A stretch of 33,353 bases of DNA from Candidatus Giovannonibacteria bacterium RIFCSPHIGHO2_02_FULL_45_13 (GCA_001778635.1 MFHO01000010.1:33418-66770); one strand, 5' to 3'; shown: positions 1 through 9,755, counted from the stretch's first letter. Notes: a model not told the origin generated them from the letters alone. A program made the numbers and translations.

Positions 1-85
1 CGTCGATAATGCCTGTGGATACCGCTATTGACACGATTTATCAGCTTGCTATAATGAAAGTACAATTTGGGATTTTCCCACTGAT

Positions 86-106
86 CCCCGCCTAAAAAGG
101 GCGGGG
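86..106 (-). terminator. GC-rich hairpin downstream of the PemK/MazF-like gene
   Basis: CCCCGCC-TAAAAAG-GGCGGGG, 7-bp perfect stem just 3' of the stop codon; no long U-tract, so terminator function is tentative. Confidence 0.45.
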
Positions 107-114
107 TGACGATT

Positions 115-516
115 TTATGAGCCGTAAAACTTCAAAAATTCTTCTTTAACTTTCTTAAAATCAACGCCATCTAATTCGCCGATTCTATTGGTAAGGCGTT
201 TTTTATCCAAAATCCTTGCCTGATTCAGCATTATCCAGCGTTTTTCCTTATGGATTGTAATTTCTACATACCAGCTACCCCGTTTTTCCTGCTTGGTAAT
301 GGGCAGTCCCAAAAAAGAATTACCAGTCAATTTGCGAAAAACCAGAACCGGCCTGCGGAATTTTTCTCCTTTTCCGAACATTTCCTCACCTAAATTTATT
401 CCTAAACTGCACCACCAAATATCTCCCTGCTTAAAAATTATTTTGGTTTCCTTTCTCCACAAAACCGATTTTAGTTTGCACCAATCTTGCAAAGTTTTTA
501 TATAATCGGCGATCAT
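115..516 (-). CDS. PemK/MazF-like toxin-family protein
   Basis: Translation has KQGDIWWCSLGINLGEEMFGKGEKFRRPVLVFRKLTGNSFLGLPIT, typical of MazF/PemK-like proteins. Confidence 0.75.
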   Translation of the reverse strand: MIADYIKTLQDWCKLKSVLWRKETKIIFKQGDIWWCSLGINLGEEMFGKGEKFRRPVLVFRKLTGNSFLGLPITKQEKRGSWYVEITIHKEKRWIMLNQARILDKKRLTNRIGELDGVDFKKVKEEFLKFYGS

Positions 517-551
517 TTACAAACCTTATCAAACCCCTCGCATGTTTTCAA

Positions 552-1040
552 TTATAAAAAAATAACTCCGAAAATCGGGAGGATTGTCCACCATTTGGCG
601 ATTACAGGGTCGGCAAAAAGCTTAAGGACAGAAGACGAAAGATTTAGAGTATTATTTTTAATCAGTTCCGCCGGAGCCAGCGACAAAATTGACGCCGCAA
701 GAAACCCGGCCGCTAAAACGGCGAGCAAAATAATTTCCCACCAAACGCAGTTATCGTGCGCTTGCCTGGCAAACGCGCGGGATAAAAAGAGCGCTAAAAG
801 CAAAAGCGCCGCCAAAAAAATACCCGCTCTGAACATAAAAATCTCATTCGGAGCGCGTCCGCCTAAAATAGAATCAATCGGGAAATAAGGAAAAATCACA
901 AGCAAAACGTAAAGCGCGAGCATTGTAAGCGCCATTTTTTTCTTGCCTCCCGAAATCCCCCAAAAAAATCCAGCCGCTACAAGCATCAAAACAAACACCA
1001 TATCCCACGCGGGGTTCTTGAGCATAGATAAGTATGTCAT
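552..1040 (-). CDS. Hypothetical integral membrane protein
   Basis: 162-aa ORF with several hydrophobic segments, co-directional with the dnaJ operon. Confidence 0.6.
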   Translation of the reverse strand: MTYLSMLKNPAWDMVFVLMLVAAGFFWGISGGKKKMALTMLALYVLLVIFPYFPIDSILGGRAPNEIFMFRAGIFLAALLLLALFLSRAFARQAHDNCVWWEIILLAVLAAGFLAASILSLAPAELIKNNTLNLSSSVLKLFADPVIAKWWTILPIFGVIFL

Positions 1041-1049
1041 ATGCCTCTA

Positions 1050-2120
1050 TTATAAGCCTTCTTTCTCCAAATCCGAAAGGAGTTTTTTGGCTTGCGGTGA
1101 AAGTCTTTTTGGAAGTTTTGGATAGAGGCGGATTAAAAGATCGCCGCGTTGAGCGCGCGCTTTCGAAACTCCTTTTCCGCGAAGGCGCAGAAAGTCGCCG
1201 GATTTTGAAAGCTCCGGAATGCGCACAGAAATTTTGCCATCCAGAGTATCAATAGTTTCTTCTCCGCCCAAAAGCATGCGAGAAACAGGCAAATGCAAAT
1301 CCATCAAAATATCATACCCCTCGCGCCGGAAAATATGGTGCGGTAAAACATGGATTCTAACATAGAGGTCCCCTGCTTGGCCTTTGGAAACTTCCTCCCC
1401 CAAACCGGTAAGTTTTATCGCCTCTCCATCGCGGATTCCGGGAGGAATCACTATTTCAATGCCTTGAGATTGCCTTAAAACTCCAGCTCCGCGACACTGC
1501 TTGCAAGCGCGCTCCGGCGCCTCACCGCGCCCGCGGCAATGAGAACATTCTGCAAGAGAGGTGAAAGAACCAAAAAGCGAACGGCGCGTTTCGCGAACAG
1601 TGCCAGTACCCTGACAAGTCGCGCATTTTTTCAGGCCTGTCCCCGGCTCTGCGCCAGCACCTCCACAAATTTCACATTTTGATGTTTTTTCAATAACAAC
1701 GCTACGATTTCCGCCAAAAACGGATTCTTGGAACGAAATATCAATGCCCAGAGAGATATCACTGCCGCGCTTTTGACGCCGAGCGCCCGTTCTGCCGAAA
1801 CCACCAAATCCGCCAAGAAAATCTTCAAAAATATCGCCAAGGTCGGCGCCGAACCCGCCTTCAAAGCCAGAAAAATCGAATCCTCTGAAACCTCCGGCTC
1901 CGCCTTGCTGTGAAAAAGTTTGCCCGAACTGATCATATTGCCGTCTTTTCTGATCGTCTCCCAACACCTGATAGGCTTCATTGATTTCTTTAAATTTTTT
2001 CTCATCACCCCCTTTTTTATCCGGATGATGCTCATGCGCCAACTTTCTGTACGCTTTTTTGATTTCCTCCTGCGACGCACCATTCTTCACCCCCAAAATT
2101 TCGTAGTAGTTTTTAGACAT
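1050..2120 (-). CDS. dnaJ: Chaperone DnaJ
   Basis: J-domain [11 protein letters not shown]...[10 protein letters not shown]-rich region, four CxxCxGxG-type zinc motifs. Confidence 0.97.
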   Translation of the reverse strand: MSKNYYEILGVKNGASQEEIKKAYRKLAHEHHPDKKGGDEKKFKEINEAYQVLGDDQKRRQYDQFGQTFSQQGGAGGFRGFDFSGFEGGFGADLGDIFEDFLGGFGGFGRTGARRQKRGSDISLGIDISFQESVFGGNRSVVIEKTSKCEICGGAGAEPGTGLKKCATCQGTGTVRETRRSLFGSFTSLAECSHCRGRGEAPERACKQCRGAGVLRQSQGIEIVIPPGIRDGEAIKLTGLGEEVSKGQAGDLYVRIHVLPHHIFRREGYDILMDLHLPVSRMLLGGEETIDTLDGKISVRIPELSKSGDFLRLRGKGVSKARAQRGDLLIRLYPKLPKRLSPQAKKLLSDLEKEGL

Positions 2121-2148
2121 GATTTATGCTGCTGATTATAAACTGGTT

Positions 2149-2514
2149 TTAATCCTCGATCCAAAAATTTAAATACCGTTCCTCAACTCCGTGTTTTGCC
2201 GCGTACTCTCTACACTTTTTGTATTCTTTTGATTTTAACTCTTTCTCTAGCGGCATTTTAAATATTTTCTCCGGCAAAACAACGTACAGTATTTTCTTAT
2301 TCCAAAAATGTGCGTACCAAGCATCTTTCATCTCTCTAGCAAAAATGTTGAGCGTTTTGTTAACGTCTTTATCAGTTATCTTTAACTTAAAATCATGCCA
2401 AATCGGGACTGGGGGATATTCTGGATGGCGTTCAACAATAACCTTAATCTTATCGAATTTATTTAAAACCGTTGGATTTTTTAACGATTCTGACAAAACA
2501 AATCCTTTAAACAT
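2149..2514 (-). CDS. Hypothetical protein between dnaK and dnaJ
   Basis: Start re-assigned to the internal Met (MFKGFVLSESLKNPTV...) 2 nt after the dnaK stop; the longer ORF to 2676 overlaps dnaK. Confidence 0.65.
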   Translation of the reverse strand: MFKGFVLSESLKNPTVLNKFDKIKVIVERHPEYPPVPIWHDFKLKITDKDVNKTLNIFAREMKDAWYAHFWNKKILYVVLPEKIFKMPLEKELKSKEYKKCREYAAKHGVEERYLNFWIED

Positions 2515-2515
2515 G

Positions 2516-4411
2516 TTACTTTTTCTCCCCGTCCACATCTTTATAATCTGCGTCCTTAACGTCAGGCCCTTTATCTTCCGGTTTTTCGCCCTGCTTATAC
2601 ATCGCTTCGCCGATTTTGGAGAGAGATTGCGCCAAGGCGGTTTCTGCGTTGCGGATTTCAGAAACATTATTGCCATCTTTTGCTTTTTTTAACACCTCTA
2701 TTTTTTGATTAACCTCGTCTTTAACAGCCTGATCTACTTTACCTGCCTTGCCGTCAGGCAGGTCTCCTGCATCTCTCAAAGATTTCTCCGCCGTATAAAC
2801 CAATGCGTCTGCGCGGTTTTTGGCCTCAATTAATTCTTTCTTTTTTCTATCCTCATCAACATGCAACTCCGCATCTTTTTTCATTTTCTCGATTTCATCT
2901 TTAGATAGTCCAGTGGAAGCTTCGATGCGAATTGATTGTTCCTTGTTTGTCGCCTTATCCTTGGCTTTCACCGACAAAATTCCGTTGGCATCAATGTCAA
3001 AAGATACCTCAACCTGCGGCATGCCTCTGGGAGAGGGCGGGATCCCGTCCAAAATAAACCGCCCCAAAGTTTTGTTGTCCGCGGCCATCTCGCGCTCGCC
3101 CTGCAAAACATGTATTTCCACAGACGTTTGGTTATCAGCAGCGGTTGAAAAAACCTGCGTCCGCGCAACCGGCACTGTCGTATTTTTTTCAACAATTCTC
3201 GTCATAACCCCTCCCAAAGTCTCAATCCCAAGCGAGAGCGGCGTAACATCCAATAACAAAACATCTTTTACATCCCCCTGCAAAATCCCCCCTTGCACAG
3301 CAGCGCCAACCGCTACAACTTCATCCGGGTTAATGGAGAGATTAGCCTCTTTTCCAAAAAGGTTTTTTATTCCTTCCTGAATTGCAGGCATTCTAGTCTG
3401 CCCTCCCACCAGAACGATCTCATCAATATCTTTTAATTCAAATTTGGCTTCGCGGACAACATTTTTGGTAATTTCAAAAGATTTCTCCAAATAATCTCTC
3501 ACCAAATCCTCAAGTTTGGCGCGAGCAAGCTTCATAAGCAAATGCCTGGGGCCGGAGGCGTCTGAAGTGATGAAAGGAATATTTATTTCCGTTTCCAGCG
3601 CGGTTGACAACTCGTGTTTCGCTTTTTCCGCAGCCTCTCTAAGACGTTGGAGGGCCAGCGGATCTTTGGTTATATCAACTCCGCTTTCTTTTTTAAATTC
3701 GCTGCCGATATAGCCGATGAGCTTTTGGTCAATGTCATCTCCGCCTAAATGCGTATCCCCGCCTGTCGCTTTCACTTCAATAGTATCTGCGGTAATTTCC
3801 AAAACGGATAGATCAAAAGTCCCGCCGCCGAAATCATAGACCACAATTTGCTCATTTTTTTTCTTGTCTAAACCGTAAGCCAAAGCGGCCGCAGTAGGCT
3901 CATTTAAAATTCTGCGGACTTTAAACCCCGCGATTTCTCCGGCCGCTTTTGTGGCTTGGCGCTGCGAATCATCAAAGTACGCCGGCACTGTTATTATGGC
4001 CTCCTCAATTTTATCGCCGAGTTTGGCTTCGGCGTCCGCTTTCAGCTTTGCAAGCACCATCGCGGACACCTCTTCGGGTCTGTACCATTTTTCATTAATT
4101 TTAACGTCAACCCCGCCGTTTTGTGATTCGCGCATTTCGTAAGGAAGCAGGGTTTTGTCGCGCTTGACCTCCGAATCGCTAAATTTGCGTCCTATCAAAC
4201 GCTTCACAGAAAAAATTGTGTTTTTGGGGTTTGTGACAGCTTGGCGCTTAGCCAAAATACCAGTCAGCCTTTCTCCGGCTTTTGAAAAAGCAACAACGGA
4301 CGGAGTCGTGCGGACCCCCTCCGCGTTTTCCAATATTTTCGGAACTCCTCCCTCGACAATCGCCATCGCCGAGTTGGTTGTTCCTAAGTCTATCCCAAGT
4401 ATTTTTGCCAT
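2516..4411 (-). CDS. dnaK: Molecular chaperone DnaK (Hsp70)
   Basis: [55 protein letters not shown]. Confidence 0.98.
   Translation of the reverse strand: MAKILGIDLGTTNSAMAIVEGGVPKILENAEGVRTTPSVVAFSKAGERLTGILAKRQAVTNPKNTIFSVKRLIGRKFSDSEVKRDKTLLPYEMRESQNGGVDVKINEKWYRPEEVSAMVLAKLKADAEAKLGDKIEEAIITVPAYFDDSQRQATKAAGEIAGFKVRRILNEPTAAALAYGLDKKKNEQIVVYDFGGGTFDLSVLEITADTIEVKATGGDTHLGGDDIDQKLIGYIGSEFKKESGVDITKDPLALQRLREAAEKAKHELSTALETEINIPFITSDASGPRHLLMKLARAKLEDLVRDYLEKSFEITKNVVREAKFELKDIDEIVLVGGQTRMPAIQEGIKNLFGKEANLSINPDEVVAVGAAVQGGILQGDVKDVLLLDVTPLSLGIETLGGVMTRIVEKNTTVPVARTQVFSTAADNQTSVEIHVLQGEREMAADNKTLGRFILDGIPPSPRGMPQVEVSFDIDANGILSVKAKDKATNKEQSIRIEASTGLSKDEIEKMKKDAELHVDEDRKKKELIEAKNRADALVYTAEKSLRDAGDLPDGKAGKVDQAVKDEVNQKIEVLKKAKDGNNVSEIRNAETALAQSLSKIGEAMYKQGEKPEDKGPDVKDADYKDVDGEKK
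2741..2763. repeat. Palindromic element inside dnaK
   Basis: ACCTGCCT-TGCCGTC-AGGCAGGT, 8-bp perfect stem, translated in frame as DLPDGKAG. Confidence 0.75.
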
Positions 4412-4484
4412 GAAATTATAATACTAATCTACTAATTTTATTCGAATGATACGAATATACAAATTGATTTGTTGCATTTGCATA

Positions 4485-4985
4485 TCATTCGTTGATTTGA
4501 ATTTCATAATGCCCAACTTTTACTTTTGATGGGCGCAGGACCCGGTTATAAATAGTGTATCCTTTTTGTAGCTCTTCTAAAACCGCACCGTCTTTTTCTT
4601 TTTCTGAAACCTCAACTTGCTCTAAAGCCTCATGATAAAGCGGATCAAATTTTGCGCCCCTGGCCTCTATTGGTTCTACTCCATCTCTTTTTAAAATTTC
4701 CCTAAGCTGCGCATAAATATGTTTATCGCCGGCAATTTCTAAAGAATCAGCCACAGCCAGCATTTCCCGCAAAACCTTCTCCGCCGCGAATTTCACGAAT
4801 TCCGCACGTGCTTTTTCCTCGTCTTTTCTCGCGTTTATAAAATCTGCCTTCGCCCTCTGCCAACCAGCCAAATATTCCCCTTTTTCTTTTTCGCATGCTT
4901 TCAAATTTTCACGCAACTTTTTTAATTTATCAACCAGCCCCTCCTCTTCTATAACTTCGTTTTCAATGCTTTCCTCGTCTGGCAT
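4485..4985 (-). CDS. grpE: Nucleotide exchange factor GrpE
   Basis: Coiled-coil N-terminus, [43 protein letters not shown]. Confidence 0.93.
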   Translation of the reverse strand: MPDEESIENEVIEEEGLVDKLKKLRENLKACEKEKGEYLAGWQRAKADFINARKDEEKARAEFVKFAAEKVLREMLAVADSLEIAGDKHIYAQLREILKRDGVEPIEARGAKFDPLYHEALEQVEVSEKEKDGAVLEELQKGYTIYNRVLRPSKVKVGHYEIQINE

Positions 4986-5691
4986 GTTTTTTATTCTTAC
5001 TTTTAATATCCTTTGCCGCGTATTTTAAAACCGACGCGGCTTTTTCGTAATTCATTCGTTTGGGTCCGGCAGAGAAAACGGCGCATCTCCCCAATTCATC
5101 GTCATCAAAAAATACACTTGCTATTCCGAATCCGCTGACGCGAAAAGTTGGTTCATAATCAAACTTTGCGTTTTTTTTCAGCTCCAGCAAATTGCTTTCC
5201 ATGTTTTCTGCAAAATCCGCGAACTCGGCGGCTAAATTACGTTCCTCGAACTCCGGGGAACGCAAAACTTCAGACATGCCTCTTGCAAAAAATTTTTCTT
5301 CGGTGTCCAAAAGGCCAACGCCAGAAAAAAGTTTAAGATGGCCGGCAATCGCGCGCGAAAGCTCATCAAAAGCAAAGCCTGTCTCTTGCTCCATATTCTC
5401 AAAAATTTTATCAATGCGCGCGCAGAGCTCTGCTTCCGGCTGTCTCACAGACATTAAATGCCCGATAAAATAGCGATAACCTTTTTCGGTTGGCGCCCTT
5501 CCAGCGGAAGTATACGGCTGGTAAAGATATCCTTCTTTGTCCAGCGCGAGCATCGTATTGCGAATGGTCGCCGGGCTTACCTCCAACTTCAAACCTCCAA
5601 CCACCATGTTAGAAGATATCGGAAAAGCGGTGTGGACATAATCCCGCACAATAAACCCTAAAATATCCTCTTTTCTCTGATCTAGTCTCAT
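4963..5691 (-). CDS. hrcA: Heat-inducible transcriptional repressor HrcA (short form)
   Basis: Winged-helix N-terminus: [45 protein letters not shown] directly upstream. Confidence 0.93.
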   Translation of the reverse strand: MRLDQRKEDILGFIVRDYVHTAFPISSNMVVGGLKLEVSPATIRNTMLALDKEGYLYQPYTSAGRAPTEKGYRYFIGHLMSVRQPEAELCARIDKIFENMEQETGFAFDELSRAIAGHLKLFSGVGLLDTEEKFFARGMSEVLRSPEFEERNLAAEFADFAENMESNLLELKKNAKFDYEPTFRVSGFGIASVFFDDDELGRCAVFSAGPKRMNYEKAASVLKYAAKDIKSKNKKHARRGKH

Positions 5692-5727
5692 TTTTTCGTA
5701 CTATTCGTAAAAATTCGTACTTTCGTA

Positions 5728-5756
5728 ATCTTAGCAAATTAGCACTCTCTCTGCAA
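5728..5756 (-). promoter_or_regulatory. Predicted sigma70-type promoter of hrcA operon
   Basis: On minus strand TTGCAG-N17-TAAGAT; the -35 lies within CIRCE. Confidence 0.6.
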
Positions 5757-5765
5757 GAGTGCTAA
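5739..5765. promoter_or_regulatory. CIRCE operator
   Basis: Perfect TTAGCACTC-N9-GAGTGCTAA. Confidence 0.97.
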
Positions 5766-5797
5766 CGTATGAAAATCAATCTGGTTTCGAACACAAT

Positions 5798-6211
5798 TTA
5801 CCGTTTCGCCCACTGCGGGGCCTTCCTTGCTTTTTTGAGGCCGAATTTGCGACGTTCTTTCATCCGCGGGTCGCGTTTTAAAAAGCCGAGTTGTTTTAAA
5901 GTTTTTCTGTACAAAGGATCGGCTTTTAAAAGCGCGCGGGCGATGCCCATTCGCAAGGCTTCAGCCTGCGAATGAATTCCGCCGCCTTTTATCTTTGCAG
6001 TAACCTTAAACGCGCCTTCTTGGCGCACGGCTCGCAAAGCGTCTTCGGAGATTTTTTTAAGAGTCGGGGTCGGGAAATAAACAGCATGAAGCTTATCGTT
6101 TACTAAAATATTTTCTTTGCCGGTTTTGTCTTGAAAAAGCCTCACACGAGCCACAGAGGTCTTGCGCCGGCCAACAGCTTCAAAATATTTAGCGCTATCT
6201 GTCTTCGCCAT
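5798..6211 (-). CDS. rpsI: 30S ribosomal protein S9
   Basis: YFEAVGRRKTSVARVRLF...DPRMKERRKFGLKKARKAPQWAKR. Confidence 0.97.
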   Translation of the reverse strand: MAKTDSAKYFEAVGRRKTSVARVRLFQDKTGKENILVNDKLHAVYFPTPTLKKISEDALRAVRQEGAFKVTAKIKGGGIHSQAEALRMGIARALLKADPLYRKTLKQLGFLKRDPRMKERRKFGLKKARKAPQWAKR

Positions 6212-6554
6212 GATAAATAATTAAATTTTTAATCATTCCCTTTTTCAAACGATTCCTTGGAAGCATTCCGGAAATGGCGCGGCGCAAAACTTCGCGCTTG
6301 TCCTTTTTTGCCACCTCCAAAGCACTTATAGTTTTTCTACCGCTTGGATAGCCAGAATAGCGCGCGTAAAAACTGTTTTTTAGTCTTTTTTCGGAAAAAT
6401 TTATCTTGTCAACGTTTTTTACGATCACTTTGGGTAACACTGTCCGGTGCGGCAGAAAATCCGCGTCAGTTTTTCCGCGCAAAGCCAAAGCTATGTTGGA
6501 CGCAACCCGCCCTAATTTTTTATTCGCAGCATCTATAATTATTTCGCGTTTCAT
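6195..6554 (-). CDS. rplM: 50S ribosomal protein L13
   Basis: DAANKKLGRVASNIALALRGK...AISGMLPRNRLKKGMIKNLIIYHG. Confidence 0.95.
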   Translation of the reverse strand: MKREIIIDAANKKLGRVASNIALALRGKTDADFLPHRTVLPKVIVKNVDKINFSEKRLKNSFYARYSGYPSGRKTISALEVAKKDKREVLRRAISGMLPRNRLKKGMIKNLIIYHGEDR

Positions 6555-6859
6555 ACGAATTCTATAATTGCCATCTTGGCTGCGTCGCTCTTCCGCGGCA
6601 AGAGTTTTATAATGCGCGTATACCCGCCCTTTCTTTCTCGATATTTTGGAGCAATTTCTTTAATGAGTTTTTTCGCGGCCTCCGCAGAAAGAAACTTGCT
6701 TGACTTTTCAGCGCGCGTAACCAGCTTTTCGGCAACTCCGCGCAATTCCTTAGCCCGCGCAAGCGTTGTTTTTATTTTGCCCCTCATAATCAAGGCCTCC
6801 GCAAGACTTTTAAGAAATGCCCGCCTTTGATTTTTTTCGCGGTGGAATTTGCGCGCCAT
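6551..6859 (-). CDS. rplQ: 50S ribosomal protein L17
   Basis: FHREKNQRRAFLKSLAEALIMRGKIKTTLARAKELR. Confidence 0.95.
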   Translation of the reverse strand: MARKFHREKNQRRAFLKSLAEALIMRGKIKTTLARAKELRGVAEKLVTRAEKSSKFLSAEAAKKLIKEIAPKYRERKGGYTRIIKLLPRKSDAAKMAIIEFV

Positions 6860-6869
6860 TGTTAATCGC

Positions 6870-7805
6870 TTACTCTCTTAATGCTAATCCCAATTTTGCC
6901 AAGGCTTTTTTTATTTCCGAAACAGCTTTATCGCCTATTCCTTCCAGCTCTTTAATTTCGGCTTCTGAGTTTAGCGCGATATCTTCCGGCAATCCAATTC
7001 CGGCAGCTAAAAGAGCGTTTTTGGTTCTTGCGGAAAGCTTCATGCCTGCGAATTTTTTCTCAACTATTTCTTTGCCGGCCTCGCTGCCACGGACAGGCTC
7101 TTCGCTCTTTTCATCGCTTACGAAAATATCCAGTTGCTCAATTTGTTTTTTCATAATCACAAGAGCCTGTTTGAAAGCTTCGCGAGGAGAAATTGTCCCA
7201 TCGGTTTCTATAAACAATCTCACAAGATTATAATCCGTGCGGTCGCCAACGCGCATATTTTCAACTTCGTATGTGGCCCTGCGAATCGGCGTGAATATCG
7301 CGTCTAAGACAAGAGTGCCGACTGAAACTTTGTCTTTCATCAATTCTTCAGACGGCACAAATCCAATTCCTTTTTCAATTATCAATTCCGCGATAAAACG
7401 CGCGCCTTTGTCGGTTAAAGTAGCGATATGCTGATCGCGGTTTAAAAGTTCCAATTGGGTTGGGCATTTTACGTCCTTGCCTTTTATTTCTTTCGCGCCT
7501 TTTGCGTCTAAAACCGCTGTCTCCGGCCCGTCTCCGTGCAGCTTAAACCGCAATTGTTTTAAATTTAACAAAATCGTGACAACGTCTTCCAAAACGCCCG
7601 GAAGCGTCATAAATTCATTACTGGCCCCTTCAATCTTCGCGCGAGTTACCGCGGCGCCCGGCAAAGAAGAAAGTAAAATTCTCCGCAGCGAATTGCCGAT
7701 AGTGTGCCCGTACCCCGGGTAAAAGCCTTCTAGCTCGTAGACCCCCTTACTCTCATTTTCCGAAACGACCTTGGTATGCACCGGAGAAACAATATTGTAG
7801 TCCAT
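6870..7805 (-). CDS. rpoA: DNA-directed RNA polymerase subunit alpha
   Basis: EGFYPGYGHTIGNSLRRILLSSLPGAAVT and C-terminal alpha-CTD. Confidence 0.98.
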   Translation of the reverse strand: MDYNIVSPVHTKVVSENESKGVYELEGFYPGYGHTIGNSLRRILLSSLPGAAVTRAKIEGASNEFMTLPGVLEDVVTILLNLKQLRFKLHGDGPETAVLDAKGAKEIKGKDVKCPTQLELLNRDQHIATLTDKGARFIAELIIEKGIGFVPSEELMKDKVSVGTLVLDAIFTPIRRATYEVENMRVGDRTDYNLVRLFIETDGTISPREAFKQALVIMKKQIEQLDIFVSDEKSEEPVRGSEAGKEIVEKKFAGMKLSARTKNALLAAGIGLPEDIALNSEAEIKELEGIGDKAVSEIKKALAKLGLALRE

Positions 7806-7820
7806 AAAATAATAAAATCT

Positions 7821-8423
7821 TTAACGCGAGTAATATTCGACTATTGAACTTAAATTATATGATTTAATAAAATCTTCTGCTTGCGGCAGAGAAACGACTT
7901 TGCCTTTAAAATTTGTCTTATCCAATTCCAGCCAAGCCGGCGGGGCATATTTTTTAAGCGTCGCGCCTAAATCAACAAACAAAGCTCTCTGGCGGCTTAA
8001 AGAACGAATTTCTATTTCATCTCCGACTTTCAGCCTATGCGAAGGTATTGTCACTTTTTTGCCATTCACGATAACATGTCCGTGATTTACAATCTGCCTC
8101 GCCGCAGCCCTGGTTTGGGCAAAACCGAGGCGATAAGTAATATTATCCAACCTCATCTCCAAGCTTGCAACAACCGCTTCGCCAGTCGGCACAGAGCGCT
8201 GTGAAATTGCTCTTAGCACATAATTTCTGAATTGCCGCTCTCGTAGGCCGTAAAGAAATTTCACGCGCTGCTTGTCGCGCAATTGCGCCCCGAATTCTGA
8301 AAGTCCTCTTCGGAACGCTTTCCCGTGCACGCCGGGCGGATAGGGTTTGCGCTTATACGCGCACTTCTCTCGTCCGCACACGGACATACCCAATCTTCTG
8401 CATGTTTTACAATTAAGTCTCAT
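7821..8423 (-). CDS. rpsD: 30S ribosomal protein S4
   Basis: S4 domain: RLDNITYRLGFAQTRAAARQIVNHGHVIVNGKKV. Confidence 0.97.
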   Translation of the reverse strand: MRLNCKTCRRLGMSVCGREKCAYKRKPYPPGVHGKAFRRGLSEFGAQLRDKQRVKFLYGLRERQFRNYVLRAISQRSVPTGEAVVASLEMRLDNITYRLGFAQTRAAARQIVNHGHVIVNGKKVTIPSHRLKVGDEIEIRSLSRQRALFVDLGATLKKYAPPAWLELDKTNFKGKVVSLPQAEDFIKSYNLSSIVEYYSR

Positions 8424-8854
8424 ACTCTGCGCGATTTAGAAGGCCTCGGACCGTTATGCGGAATCGGCGTAATGTCTCTGATAGAATAGACATCGAAGCC
8501 TTGGGCAACGAATGAGCGCAGTGCCGCGTCTCTCCCCGCGCCAACGCCATTTACCAGAGCATTTAATGTTTTAATGCCGGCCACTTTAGCCTTCTCTCCT
8601 AAAAATTCGGCTACTTTGGTCGCAGCGTACGGAGTGCCTTTTTTTGCCCCGGAAAAACCCAGAGACCCCGCGCTTGCGGATAAAATAACATCGCCACTAG
8701 TGTCCGAAACGGAAATAATGGTATTGTTGTAAGTTGAAAGTATATGTATTACTCCTTCGGTGAGTTTCCTCTTTGGCGCGGCAGATTTAACCGCGGCGGC
8801 TCTCCCGTCCTCGGTCGTCAAATCAACTTTTTGAATTATGCGTTTTTTCCCCAT
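8420..8854 (-). CDS. rpsK: 30S ribosomal protein S11
   Basis: GVIHILSTYNNTIISVSDTSGDV...DITPIPHNGPRPSKSRRV. Confidence 0.97.
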   Translation of the reverse strand: MGKKRIIQKVDLTTEDGRAAAVKSAAPKRKLTEGVIHILSTYNNTIISVSDTSGDVILSASAGSLGFSGAKKGTPYAATKVAEFLGEKAKVAGIKTLNALVNGVGAGRDAALRSFVAQGFDVYSIRDITPIPHNGPRPSKSRRV

Positions 8855-8855
8855 T

Positions 8856-8881
8856 TTATTTATAGTGAGCTTGTCGAACTA
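8856..8881. repeat. 26-nt intergenic repeat, copy 1
   Basis: ttatttatagtgagcttgtcgaacta, identical to 9267-9292; includes the rpsM stop codon. Confidence 0.9.
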
Positions 8882-9265
8882 TTTTTTCTCTAGTTTCCTC
8901 TTCCCGGACATCATGGTCTTGCGGACATTGCCGCGCCTCGTGCGGGAATTTGTTTTTGTCCTTTGCCCTCTTACCGGCAAATTTCTGGCGTGTCTTGAGC
9001 CGCGATAGGATTTTATGTCTTTTAAGCGTTTTATATTTAAAATAATTTCGCGGCGTAGCTCGCCCTCAACTTTATGTTTTTTTTCAATAATATCCCGTAG
9101 CCTGCCGATTTCCGGAGCAGTCAAATCCTTAGCGCGCTTATTCTGATCAACCTTGGCCGAGATCAAAATTTGTTCCGCCGAAGACCGGCCAATGCCGTAA
9201 ATATACGGCAAAGATACGGAAATTTTTTTATTATCTGGGATATTTACCCCCGCGATGCGAACCAT
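8879..9265 (-). CDS. rpsM: 30S ribosomal protein S13
   Basis: [34 protein letters not shown]...[25 protein letters not shown]. Confidence 0.97.
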   Translation of the reverse strand: MVRIAGVNIPDNKKISVSLPYIYGIGRSSAEQILISAKVDQNKRAKDLTAPEIGRLRDIIEKKHKVEGELRREIILNIKRLKDIKSYRGSRHARNLPVRGQRTKTNSRTRRGNVRKTMMSGKRKLEKK

Positions 9266-9266
9266 A

Positions 9267-9292
9267 TTATTTATAGTGAGCTTGTCGAACTA
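9267..9292. repeat. 26-nt intergenic repeat, copy 2
   Basis: Identical to 8856-8881; includes the rpmJ stop codon. Confidence 0.9.
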
Positions 9293-9403
9293 GCCCTGTC
9301 TTTGTTTATGTTTCGGATTCGGGCAAGTTATAAAAACTCGTCCGCCCCTGCGTACGACCTTGCATTTATTACATCTTGGTTTTACCGAAGCTCTTACTCT
9401 CAT
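9290..9403 (-). CDS. rpmJ: 50S ribosomal protein L36
   Basis: Below the ORF-track size cutoff; manual translation [37 protein letters not shown]. Confidence 0.95.
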   Translation of the reverse strand: MRVRASVKPRCNKCKVVRRGGRVFITCPNPKHKQRQG

Positions 9404-9404
9404 A

Positions 9405-9626
9405 TCATAATCTTTTTATAATCCGCCCGCGCGCGTCATCATAAGGGCTAAATTCCACTAAAACGCGGTCGCCGACCAATACTTTAATGTAATTTACGCG
9501 CATCTTGCCCGAAAGATGGCCTAGGATTTCCTTGCCGTCTTCCAGCAAAACACGGAACATTGCCGAAGGCAATGCCTCAATCACTTGCCCTTCCTTTATA
9601 AGCTTATCTTTAGACGACGCGTGCAT
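9405..9626 (-). CDS. infA: Translation initiation factor IF-1
   Basis: [46 protein letters not shown]. Confidence 0.96.
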   Translation of the reverse strand: MHASSKDKLIKEGQVIEALPSAMFRVLLEDGKEILGHLSGKMRVNYIKVLVGDRVLVEFSPYDDARGRIIKRL

Positions 9627-9644
9627 TAAACAATAAGTATCTGT

Positions 9645-9673
9645 ATCTTAGCTTTACTGCAAAATAATGTCAA
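9645..9673 (-). promoter_or_regulatory. Predicted sigma70-type promoter for infA/ribosomal operon
   Basis: Minus strand TTGACA-N17-TAAGAT upstream of infA. Confidence 0.7.
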
Positions 9674-9678
9674 TACGG
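9655..9678. repeat. 24-bp direct repeat, left copy
   Basis: tactgcaaaataatgtcaatacgg, identical to 11284-11307. Confidence 0.9.
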
Positions 9679-9683
9679 TATGG

Positions 9684-9752
9684 TTAATCAAGTAATTGTA
9701 GAAATTCTTCAACAATAATTTCCTTACCAGAAAGAATCGGTAACTGCGACAT
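9684..9752 (-). pseudogene. Truncated hicA remnant
   Basis: Manual translation MSQLPILSGKEIIVEEFLQLLD*, resembling the HicA N-terminus only; just downstream of a hicB-like gene. Confidence 0.6.
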
Positions 9753-9755
9753 AAG

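Noticed and set aside
2515-2676. N-terminal extension of the ORF 2149..2676
   Set aside because: It lies inside dnaK in another frame; the internal Met just after the dnaK stop is more plausible.
4443-4491. 8-bp inverted repeat CGAATGAT/ATCATTCG between grpE and dnaK
   Set aside because: 33-nt loop, AT-rich spacer; could be chance.
7080-7125. Possible repeat insertion in the rpoA linker (EEPVRGSEAGKEI)
   Set aside because: No convincing inverted repeat and the linker is naturally variable.
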